Program-made: the position numbers and the translations under genes
Assembly: GCA_017462565.1 (NCBI GenBank)
Contig: JAFTQW010000022.1
Span: forward strand, 1-50,922
Length of the DNA: 50,922 bases
Reading direction: 5' to 3'
Source: Ruminococcus sp.
GTDB lineage: Bacteria; Bacillota; Clostridia; Oscillospirales; Ruminococcaceae
In this document: piece by piece, positions 6,427-12,832 of the stretch
How positions within the stretch are numbered: position 1 is the first letter of the stretch
Layout: the number at the start of each line of letters is the position of its first letter
Notes under the pieces: model-generated
Told to the model about the DNA's origin: nothing
Seen by the model: only the letters and a program-made list of their open reading frames with translations
Database searches by the model: none

Positions 6427-7706
6427 CGGAATACGAAAAGGCTCTTGATTATATGAAAAAAACTGCCGAAAGAGGCAGCAAGCTCGGTCTTTCACGAATA
6501 AAAGAGCTTCTCAGCTTAATCGGAAATCCACAGGATAAAATAAAAATTATCCATGTTTCGGGAACGAACGGAAAAGGCTCTTTTTGCGCAATGTTATGCT
6601 CTGTTCTGAAAAATTCAGGCTATAAGACCGGAAGCTTTTCGTCGCCTGCAATTACAAAAGTAAACGACAGCTTCCGAATCAACTGCGATGAAATCTCCGA
6701 CAAAAACTTCGCTTCGCTTATCAACGATATCGCTCCGATATGCGAAAGTATGGACGATAAACCTACTGAATTCGAGGTTCTCACAGCCGCCGCATTTGAA
6801 CTTTTTTCCAGAGAAAAATGCGATATTGCCGTAGTTGAATGCGGAATGGGCGGCGATCTTGATTCGACGAATATAATCGGCTCTCCCCTGCTTTCGGTCA
6901 TAACCAACGTCCGGAAAGACCACTGCGGCTTTCTCGGCAATACTATCGAGGAAATCGCCATGCATAAAGCCGGAATAATAAAACATGGCAGACCTGTTTT
7001 TTTCGGCGGAGACAGCGATAATGTCCCACAAGCGATCATAAGCGCCGCAAAAGAGAAATCCGCTCCGCTTTACACTAAAGACCGGTCGGAAATAAAATGC
7101 AGTCTTACGGAATCTGTTTTCAGTCTTTCTGGAACTTCATTCAATTACAAGGGAATGAAAATAGATCTCCCCCTGCTTGGAACGTATCAGCCCGAAAACG
7201 CCGTAAACGTATTCAACTGCGTCGAAATTCTAAGGGATGAGGGGCTTGAAATACCGTATAACGCTGTAAAAAGCGGTATTGAGAATTCAAAATGGCACGG
7301 CAGATTTGAGGTTTTAAGAAAAAACCCGACAGTCGTTTTCGATGGTTCTCATAATCCCGACGGAATCAAATATGCGGCGGAAAGCATTGAACTTTATTTC
7401 AAAAACAGCAAAATAACTCTTCTTATCGGAGTTATGGCAGATAAGGAATATGAGCTGTACGCCGATATGCTCGGCGGACTAATCGACCGATGCTTCGCTG
7501 TTTCTCCGGATAATCCGCGTTCGCTCGCAAGTGAAATTCTTGCCGAAAGCTTTGCACGAAAGGGAATTGATTCGTCTGCGTTTGATAATCTTGAAAACGG
7601 GGTTAAAGCAGCTTACGATCATGCGAAGAATAAGGATATTCCGCTTATCGCACTCGGCTCGCTTTATATGTACAGAGAGTTTGTTGAAGCTTTGGAAAAA
7701 TGCTAA
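6423..7706 (+). CDS. folC: Folylpolyglutamate/dihydrofolate synthase FolC
   Basis: A 427-residue Mur-ligase-type enzyme that adds glutamate to folates (and possibly to dihydropteroate), trapping imported folate in the cell. Visible motifs: P-loop HVSGTNGKGSF (about 44-54), SSPAITKVNDSFRIN, VVECGMGGDLDSTN, ITNVRKDHCGFLG, the hinge GTYQPENAVN, and FDGSHNPDGI in the C-terminal ligase domain. Length is normal. The ATG at 6423 overlaps the folT stop as ATGA; a GTG at 6414 is an alternative start. Coupling with folT under one THF riboswitch makes an uptake-and-retain module. Confidence 0.93.
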   Translation: MTEYEKALDYMKKTAERGSKLGLSRIKELLSLIGNPQDKIKIIHVSGTNGKGSFCAMLCSVLKNSGYKTGSFSSPAITKVNDSFRINCDEISDKNFASLINDIAPICESMDDKPTEFEVLTAAAFELFSREKCDIAVVECGMGGDLDSTNIIGSPLLSVITNVRKDHCGFLGNTIEEIAMHKAGIIKHGRPVFFGGDSDNVPQAIISAAKEKSAPLYTKDRSEIKCSLTESVFSLSGTSFNYKGMKIDLPLLGTYQPENAVNVFNCVEILRDEGLEIPYNAVKSGIENSKWHGRFEVLRKNPTVVFDGSHNPDGIKYAAESIELYFKNSKITLLIGVMADKEYELYADMLGGLIDRCFAVSPDNPRSLASEILAESFARKGIDSSAFDNLENGVKAAYDHAKNKDIPLIALGSLYMYREFVEALEKC

Positions 7707-7754
7707 GGGAATAAAAATTCCACAGTAATAACATTACTGTTAGGTTTAGCTTAA

Positions 7755-7847
7755 AGGGGACGTTTTCCCCTATTTCCTGTTAAAGATGTATTCTCCCTAT
7801 GAATTTTACTCTAATTATAAAAAATGCCCCTTTATGGGGTATTTTTT
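7755..7847 (+). terminator. Terminator region of folC, with a bidirectional hairpin
   Basis: A first hairpin AGGGGA/TCCCCT (7755-7771) is followed by a stronger AATGCCCC-TTTA-(T)GGGGTATT hairpin (7823-7843). The second runs into T6 on the plus strand and is preceded by A-rich sequence, so it can also end minus-strand transcripts from coaX. Confidence 0.8.
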
Positions 7848-7860
7848 ATAATTTAATTGT

Positions 7861-7916
7861 GGGTTTCCAAAGGGTGGATTCACCCTTTGGCAGGGGTAAG
7901 GGGACAGCGTCCCCTT
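7861..7916. repeat. REP-like double palindrome, copy B
   Basis: 7861-7898 is the exact reverse complement of 3929-3966 and contains CCAAAGGGTG-GATT-CACCCTTTGG. The adjoining palindrome AAGGGGAC-AGC-GTCCCCTT (7898-7916) corresponds to CGGGGACT-C-AGTCCCCG of copy A, but with a different loop and outer pairs. Confidence 0.8.
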
Positions 7917-7963
7917 ATAATGTTAACCAAACAGTAAATGCTGGCACTGTGCAATTATTTTCC

Positions 7964-8734
7964 TTACTTCTTATTCTTTTTATACAGCACGGCAAGTCCT
8001 TTTATAAGAAGATTACCGTCGATGATGATATCGCGTTTGCAGAGAGGAACAACAAGCTCGGAAAGACCTCCGGTAGCAACCGCTGTACATTTTTCGCCAA
8101 GCTCCTCTTCAATGCGGGAAATTATTCCGTCAAGAGCGCAGGCGTTGGAATAAAGTATGCCGCTCTTCATGCAGTCGACGGTATTTGTTCCGATAACAGT
8201 TTTCGGAACTTCAAAGTTTATCTTCGGAAGCTGAGCCGTTCTCGAAATAAGAGCGTCAGCGGCAACCGCCATTCCTGTCATAATAAGTCCGCCTCGGTAT
8301 CCCTTGTTTTTGTCAACCACCGATACAGTCGTTGCAGTTCCCATGTCTATTATAATAAGAGGGAGCTTATATTGTTCTATAGCTCCGACTGCGTCAACGA
8401 CCTGATCGCTTCCAAGCTGAGCCGGATTGTCGATAAGAATGTTAAGTCCTGTTTTGATTCCGGGACCTGCCTGCATAATATCGGTGTGAAAGAGCTTTCT
8501 TACAGCTTCCTTGACCGTACTCGTTACGGAAGGTACAACCGACGACATTATTGCATCGTCTATCGCATCGACGCTGAAGTTGTTCATCTCTAATAAATTT
8601 TTTATAAGCGAAGCATATTCGGCGGCAGTAGCGTTATGATTGGTTGAGATTCTCTCGAAAAGCGCTATCTCGTCATTTTCATTTACACAGCCGAAAACTA
8701 TATTTGTATTTCCTATATCTATTGCTAAAAGCAT
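7964..8734 (-). CDS. coaX: Type III pantothenate kinase
   Basis: A 256-residue enzyme of the ASKHA fold that phosphorylates pantothenate, the first step of CoA synthesis. Motifs: phosphate-binding LLAIDIGNTNIVFG at the start, GPGIKTGLNI, NPAQLGSDQVVDAVGA, IDMGTATTVSVV, YRGGLIMTGM and ATGGLSELV. The start was placed 10 codons inside the longest frame because AGGAGGTTATCTC sits directly before this ATG. It faces away from the operon carrying coaBC, so two steps of the same pathway are divergently encoded. Type III kinases are usually not feedback-inhibited by CoA (family knowledge). Confidence 0.93.
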   Translation of the reverse strand: MLLAIDIGNTNIVFGCVNENDEIALFERISTNHNATAAEYASLIKNLLEMNNFSVDAIDDAIMSSVVPSVTSTVKEAVRKLFHTDIMQAGPGIKTGLNILIDNPAQLGSDQVVDAVGAIEQYKLPLIIIDMGTATTVSVVDKNKGYRGGLIMTGMAVAADALISRTAQLPKINFEVPKTVIGTNTVDCMKSGILYSNACALDGIISRIEEELGEKCTAVATGGLSELVVPLCKRDIIIDGNLLIKGLAVLYKKNKK

Positions 8735-8812
8735 TGAGATAACCTCCTGTTTATGAACTTTCAATCTATTATATCATATTCCGGAATAAAAATCCATACT
8801 TTTCAGAAATAA

Positions 8813-8841
8813 TTGACAAAAAGTGCGATATAGAGTAAAAT
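8813..8841 (+). promoter_or_regulatory. Promoter of the 8864-11507 operon
   Basis: TTGACA (8813-8818), 17-bp spacer, TAAAAT (8836-8841). Ribosome site GAGGTG at about 8851. Confidence 0.8.
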
Positions 8842-8863
8842 ACTAATATAGAGGTGCTGATGA

Positions 8864-9286
8864 ATGGAAGAATTATTTATTTACGGTCTGCTTATGGATT
8901 TAAGTTCTGCGGCAGAACGTCTTTACAATGAGAAACTGGACGAGCTGTTCATGAAAAATCCAGATGATCCATATCTTCTGGAGCTTGAACTTATATGCGG
9001 TAATATCGGGGAAAGCGTTATTTTTATTACAAATCACACAAACTTCACCAAGCTTGACCTGAAAGTCTTTAGAAAACAAATTATTTATATTCTGAGTTCA
9101 ATATATAATACTATAGATATACATGAATTTACTGAATTGTCGTATACATTATGGAATCGGCTGCCAGGATTCATTGCTCATGAAGAGCCGTTTTTAATAC
9201 TCTCTTATGCCGGAGACTCGCTTTCATGGGGAGATTCAGTCTCGGCTGACAAAAATTATAAAAAGATATTTTCATACTATGACTAA
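8864..9286 (+). CDS. Conserved-looking protein of unknown function
   Basis: A 140-residue, acidic, probably cytoplasmic protein with no signal peptide or membrane helix. Predominantly helical: YGLLMDLSSAAERLYNEKLDEL, then DPYLLELELICGNIGES, then VFRKQIIYILSSIYNT. A C-terminal tail is rich in Ser, Asp and Tyr. I do not recognise the family. It is the first gene behind the 8813 promoter and is followed 38 bases later by coaBC with no visible terminator, so it is probably cotranscribed with CoA synthesis. GAGGTG lies 8 bases before the start. Confidence 0.7.
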   Translation: MEELFIYGLLMDLSSAAERLYNEKLDELFMKNPDDPYLLELELICGNIGESVIFITNHTNFTKLDLKVFRKQIIYILSSIYNTIDIHEFTELSYTLWNRLPGFIAHEEPFLILSYAGDSLSWGDSVSADKNYKKIFSYYD

Positions 9287-9324
9287 AAAACGTCAATTTT
9301 ATAGCAAAAAAGGAGAATACTCAT

Positions 9325-10527
9325 ATGCTTAAAGGAAAAACTATTCTGCTTGGAGTATCAGGCTCTATCGCAGTTTATAAAATATGCAACCTCGCAAGAA
9401 TGCTCACGAAGCTCGGTGCGGACGTTCACGTTGCAATGACAGAAAATTCAACAAACTTCGTTCATCCGCTCACATTTGAAACTCTCACTCAGCACAAATG
9501 CCTTATAGATACCTTTGACAGAAATTTCGAGTACAGCGTTGAACACGTTTCAATAGCCAAAAAAGCGGATGTAGTGATGATAGCTCCTGCTTCGGCAAAC
9601 GTTATCGGAAAAATCGCAAACGGTATCGCCGACGATATGCTCACAACCACTGTAACGGCTTGCACCTGCAAAAAAATAATCGCTCCTGCAATGAACCATA
9701 ATATGTTCCATAACCCTATAGTTCAGGATAATATCGAAAAACTGAAAAAATTCGGATATGAGATAATCGAACCCGTTAAAGGTATGCTTGCAAACCGTGA
9801 TATCGGCGACGGAAAGCTTCCGGATGAAGAGACTCTCCTCGAATATATTATCCGTGAAACTGCATTTGAAAAAGATCTTGCCGGAAAAAAAGTCCTCGTA
9901 ACAGCGGGCGCAACAAGAGAAAATATCGATCCGGTCAGATTCATAACAAACCGCTCGACCGGAAAAATGGGATTCGCTATAGCCAAAGCCGCTATGCTCC
10001 GCGGAGCGGACGTAACAGTTGTTGCAGCTCATACCGACGTACAGCCTCCGATGTTTGTCGATGTTATACCCGTTGAAACGGCTCGGGATATGTTCAACGC
10101 CGTTAAGGAGCGTTTTAAGGATTTTGATTTCATAATAAAAGCCGCCGCCGTTGCCGACTATACTCCTTTAACAACTGCCGACAGCAAAATAAAAAAATCC
10201 GAGGGCTATATGAGCATACCTCTCAGAAGAACCGAGGATATTCTAAGATATATCGGACAAAATAAAAGAAACGGTCAGATCGTATGCGGATTTTCAATGG
10301 AAACGGATAACGTTATAGAAAATTCACGGAGAAAGCTTTCTTCCAAAAATGCCGATATGATCTGCGCCAACTCAGTGAAAACGGCTGGCGCAGGATTTGG
10401 AACAGATACCAATATCATCACAATAATTACTGCCGGAAAAGAAGAAGAGCTTGAAATAATGACCAAATTTGATGCGGCAAATCTTATTCTCGATAAGATG
10501 AAGGAAATTGAAAAGGAGAAAATTTAA
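9325..10527 (+). CDS. coaBC: Bifunctional CoaBC (PPC synthetase/decarboxylase)
   Basis: A 400-residue enzyme converting phosphopantothenate plus cysteine to phosphopantetheine. The N-terminal CoaC flavoprotein domain (about 1-180) has the FMN-binding GVSGSIAVYK, active-site H74 in VEHVS and APAMNHNM with N124. The C-terminal CoaB domain (about 185-395) has VTAGATRENIDPVRFITN, STGKMGFAIA and KAAAVADYTP. Oddity: the CoaC flap normally reads LACGD, its Cys being the proton donor (C158 in E. coli Dfp); here it reads MLANRDIGDGKLP, so the Cys position is N157. Otherwise complete. AAAGGAG precedes the ATG. Its stop overlaps the next start (TAATG). Confidence 0.9.
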   Translation: MLKGKTILLGVSGSIAVYKICNLARMLTKLGADVHVAMTENSTNFVHPLTFETLTQHKCLIDTFDRNFEYSVEHVSIAKKADVVMIAPASANVIGKIANGIADDMLTTTVTACTCKKIIAPAMNHNMFHNPIVQDNIEKLKKFGYEIIEPVKGMLANRDIGDGKLPDEETLLEYIIRETAFEKDLAGKKVLVTAGATRENIDPVRFITNRSTGKMGFAIAKAAMLRGADVTVVAAHTDVQPPMFVDVIPVETARDMFNAVKERFKDFDFIIKAAAVADYTPLTTADSKIKKSEGYMSIPLRRTEDILRYIGQNKRNGQIVCGFSMETDNVIENSRRKLSSKNADMICANSVKTAGAGFGTDTNIITIITAGKEEELEIMTKFDAANLILDKMKEIEKEKI

Positions 10528-11507
10528 TGAAAGTTGCTTTTTTCGACGCAAAACCCTATGATATTCCCTCTTTTGAGGAATATGGCAGTAAAAACGATAT
10601 TAAATTCAAATTTTATGAAACCAGACTTAATGAGGATACTGCCGATCTTGCCAAAAACTGTATCGCAGTCTGCGTTTTCGTTAACGATACCGTTAATGCC
10701 GCAGTTATCGACAGGCTCTGTGAACTGGGAGTAAAGCTTATAGCTCTCCGGTGCGCCGGATACAACAATGTGGATATAAAATATGCCAAAGGTAAAATAA
10801 CTATAGTAAGAGTTCCCGCATATTCGCCTTACGCTGTCGCCGAACACGCTATGGCTCTGCTTTTAACGTCGATAAGACGTGTACACAAGGCTTATATCAG
10901 AACACGGGATTTCAATTTCTCTTTAAACGGCCTTACAGGATTCGATCTTCACGGAAAAACCGTCGGCGTGGTAGGAACCGGAAAGATTGGACGTGTTTTC
11001 ATTGATATCTGCCGTGGCTTCGGTATGAATGTTATCGCATACGATAAATTTCCGGCTGATGGATGCGGTATTGATTACGTTCCGCTTAACGAGCTTTTTG
11101 AACGCAGCGATATAATCTCTTTCCACTGTCCGCTTACCGAAGAAACTTTCCACATGATAAACAGCGAAACTGTTGAAAAGCTGAAAAAAGGTGTCGTTAT
11201 CATAAATACCTCCAGAGGAGCATTGATCGACGCTGAAGCTCTGCTCGAAGGCATCAAATCACGCAGAATCGGCGCTGCCTGTCTCGACGTTTATGAAGAA
11301 GAAGGCGACGTTTTCTTTCAGGACTTCTCCGGACATATCATTGACGACGATGTTCTCGCAAGGCTTATTTCCATGCCGAATGTTATTGTAACTTCTCATC
11401 AGGCATTTCTTACGGAAGAAGCTCTCAGCAATATAGCAGAAACTACTGCTGCCAACATTGCTGCTTTCTCTAAAGGTGAAGAAAGCGGAAATGAATTAAA
11501 ATTCTAA
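10527..11507 (+). CDS. ldhA: D-lactate dehydrogenase (D-2-hydroxyacid dehydrogenase)
   Basis: A 326-residue NAD-dependent enzyme reducing pyruvate to D-lactate, a fermentation end step. Very close to the LdhA pattern: RCAGYNNVDIKYAK, RVPAYSPYAVAEHAMAL, TRDFNFSLNGLTGFDL, Rossmann motif GVVGTGKIGRVF, catalytic Arg in NTSRGALID, acidic DVYEEEGDVFF, and catalytic His in TSHQAFLTEEAL. D-LDH rather than phosphoglycerate dehydrogenase is favoured by the DVFF and HQAFLT motifs. It overlaps coaBC by one base (TAATG), so CoA synthesis and lactate formation share an operon here. Confidence 0.9.
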   Translation: MKVAFFDAKPYDIPSFEEYGSKNDIKFKFYETRLNEDTADLAKNCIAVCVFVNDTVNAAVIDRLCELGVKLIALRCAGYNNVDIKYAKGKITIVRVPAYSPYAVAEHAMALLLTSIRRVHKAYIRTRDFNFSLNGLTGFDLHGKTVGVVGTGKIGRVFIDICRGFGMNVIAYDKFPADGCGIDYVPLNELFERSDIISFHCPLTEETFHMINSETVEKLKKGVVIINTSRGALIDAEALLEGIKSRRIGAACLDVYEEEGDVFFQDFSGHIIDDDVLARLISMPNVIVTSHQAFLTEEALSNIAETTAANIAAFSKGEESGNELKF

Positions 11508-11561
11508 GAAAATGACAGATTCTTTGGCAGTTGTCCATAGGAAAAAGTAAAAATATTCATC

Positions 11562-11595
11562 ACGGAGAGTACTCGCTTGCTCTCCGTCTTTATTT
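11562..11595 (+). terminator. Terminator after ldhA
   Basis: Stem ACGGAGAG (11562-11569) with CTCTCCGT (11580-11587), 10-base loop, followed by CTTTATTT. The T-run is weak but the position, 55 bases past the stop, fits. Confidence 0.75.
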
Positions 11596-11625
11596 GCTTA
11601 TCAAACTTTGTTCATATTGATTCAG

Positions 11626-11773
11626 AGCGTGTTCACATAAAGTAAATGTGCGGATTCTCAATCATAATTATGGCGAATATACAGACAAACTGCCGCCCGG
11701 CAAATGTTTTCAATGTAGTAATCGAAAAAAACTAACCGGAAATACGTGTATTACATTTTTATGCGAACACGCT
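11626..11773. mobile_element. MITE-like element of 148 bp
   Basis: Terminal inverted repeats AGCGTGTTC-A-CATAAA (from 11626) and its complement TTTATG-C-GAACACGCT (to 11773) match over 16 bp with one difference, and weaker pairing continues inward. The interior of about 115 bases has no open frame. No clear target duplication is seen. A related 14-bp sequence, AACACGCTCTGAAT, at 790-803 matches the left edge (11620-11633, complement). Confidence 0.6.
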
Positions 11774-11881
11774 TTAACAGCTTTCTTTATACATATTGCA
11801 TAGATTTCAGAAATATGCCCCCCTATTTTAAGGCTTGGAAATTATATTTTTTGTGAAAAGTAACAAAAAAAAAGAAAAGCG

Positions 11882-11910
11882 TTGACATTTTTGTTTAAAA
11901 GTGCTATACT
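11882..11910 (+). promoter_or_regulatory. Promoter of the pilus operon
   Basis: TTGACA (11882-11887), 17-bp spacer, TATACT (11905-11910). The transcript should start near 11917, leaving a leader of about 87 bases with a hairpin. Confidence 0.85.
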
Positions 11911-11947
11911 AAGTTCATGAGATTTAAAGGAACTTCAAAAAAATAAA

Positions 11948-11982
11948 ATGCCAGAAATATACAAATTGTAAATATCTGGCAT
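11948..11982 (+). promoter_or_regulatory. Leader hairpin of the pilus operon
   Basis: ATGCCAGA (11948-11955) pairs with TCTGGCAT (11975-11982). An inner TACAA/TTGTA stem extends it. It ends 21 bases before the first start codon and lacks a T-run, so it is not an intrinsic terminator. It may be a protein-binding or mRNA-stability element. Confidence 0.6.
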
Positions 11983-12003
11983 CAGCAAAGGCAGGCGAAA
12001 TGT

Positions 12004-12207
12004 ATGACGGACAAGGAATTGCATAAGCTGAAAAAATCAGAGCTTCTTGAACTTCTCTTTACCATGCGAAAAGAGATAGATCTTCTTCAGACCGAAAACA
12101 ATGATCTGAAACAAAAGCTCGGTAATGCCGCTGCTGACCGGGAGATTCTTGAAAAAATTTTTCATGCTGTATGTCCCAACGAAAAGGAGGGAATCGATTC
12201 AAAATGA
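12004..12207 (+). CDS. Small coiled-coil protein, first gene of the pilus operon
   Basis: A 67-residue charged protein, almost entirely one heptad-patterned helix: ELHKLKKSELLELLFTMRK (about 5-23), EIDLLQTENNDLKQKLG (24-40). No signal peptide or membrane segment, so it is cytoplasmic. It overlaps the signal peptidase gene as ATGA, which implies translational coupling. Small proteins with the same look (a KLKKSELLELL opening followed by a coiled coil) are, from memory, often found ahead of sortase/pilin genes in Ruminococcaceae; their role is unknown. It could be a scaffold for the secretion or assembly machinery or a regulator. Confidence 0.7.
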   Translation: MTDKELHKLKKSELLELLFTMRKEIDLLQTENNDLKQKLGNAAADREILEKIFHAVCPNEKEGIDSK

Positions 12208-12797
12208 ATACAGCCAATACGGGTAATTCGTTTGAGAATCTGCCCAGCGCAGAACAGCTTGAAGCAGAGCTGAAACAAATTAAATACCGAAAAGACTTCA
12301 GAAGAATACTAAGAAGCACTATATCGTCACTTCTCGTCGTTGCAGCCGTAGCTGTTCTGGTTTCTATGCTTTTTCTTCCCGTTCTCCGGGTTACAGGCTC
12401 AAGCATGACTCCGACTATGAAAAACGACGAACTCATTATCTGTTCTAAGCGAAGCAACTTCAAACAGGGAGACATAGTGGCTTTTTATTATAACAACAAA
12501 ATTCTTCTGAAAAGAGTTATAGGAATTGCCGGCGATTACATAAACATCACTGAAGACGGAACTGTTTATGTCAACGATGTTAAACTGGATGAGCCTTATG
12601 TAAACGAACTTGCTCTCGGAACCTGCGATATAGAAATGCCGTATCAGGTTCCCGATAACAGAATCTTCGTTATGGGCGATCATCGTTCAGTTTCAATAGA
12701 CAGCCGTTCCTCAACCGTAGGATGTATCGCTGACGAATACGTTATAGGAAAAGTTATCTTCCGTATATGGCCTTTTGAAAATATCGGAACAGTCTGA
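12204..12797 (+). CDS. lepB: Signal peptidase I of the pilus locus
   Basis: A 197-residue type I signal peptidase. One N-terminal membrane helix (about 43-62, LLVVAAVAVLVSMLF) precedes the catalytic Ser in TGSSMTPTM and the catalytic Lys in LLKRVIGIAGD; box E is GDHRSVSIDSR. The active site faces outside and removes signal peptides. It starts as ATGA overlapping the coiled-coil gene, with AAGGAGG 13 bases upstream; the longer frame from 12171 is rejected. An N-terminal helix with NLPSAEQLEAELKQIKYRK may be a cytoplasmic coiled coil that contacts the preceding small protein. Dedicated signal peptidases are common in pilus islands, where they help process pilins. Confidence 0.92.
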   Translation: MNTANTGNSFENLPSAEQLEAELKQIKYRKDFRRILRSTISSLLVVAAVAVLVSMLFLPVLRVTGSSMTPTMKNDELIICSKRSNFKQGDIVAFYYNNKILLKRVIGIAGDYINITEDGTVYVNDVKLDEPYVNELALGTCDIEMPYQVPDNRIFVMGDHRSVSIDSRSSTVGCIADEYVIGKVIFRIWPFENIGTV

Positions 12798-12832
12798 ATG
12801 TTCCTTAATTTATTCAAGGAGGGATGATTTCG

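Noticed and set aside
7799-8593. 264-residue open frame on the plus strand
   Set aside because: Runs antisense through coaX and across the terminator and REP copy B; no known motif.
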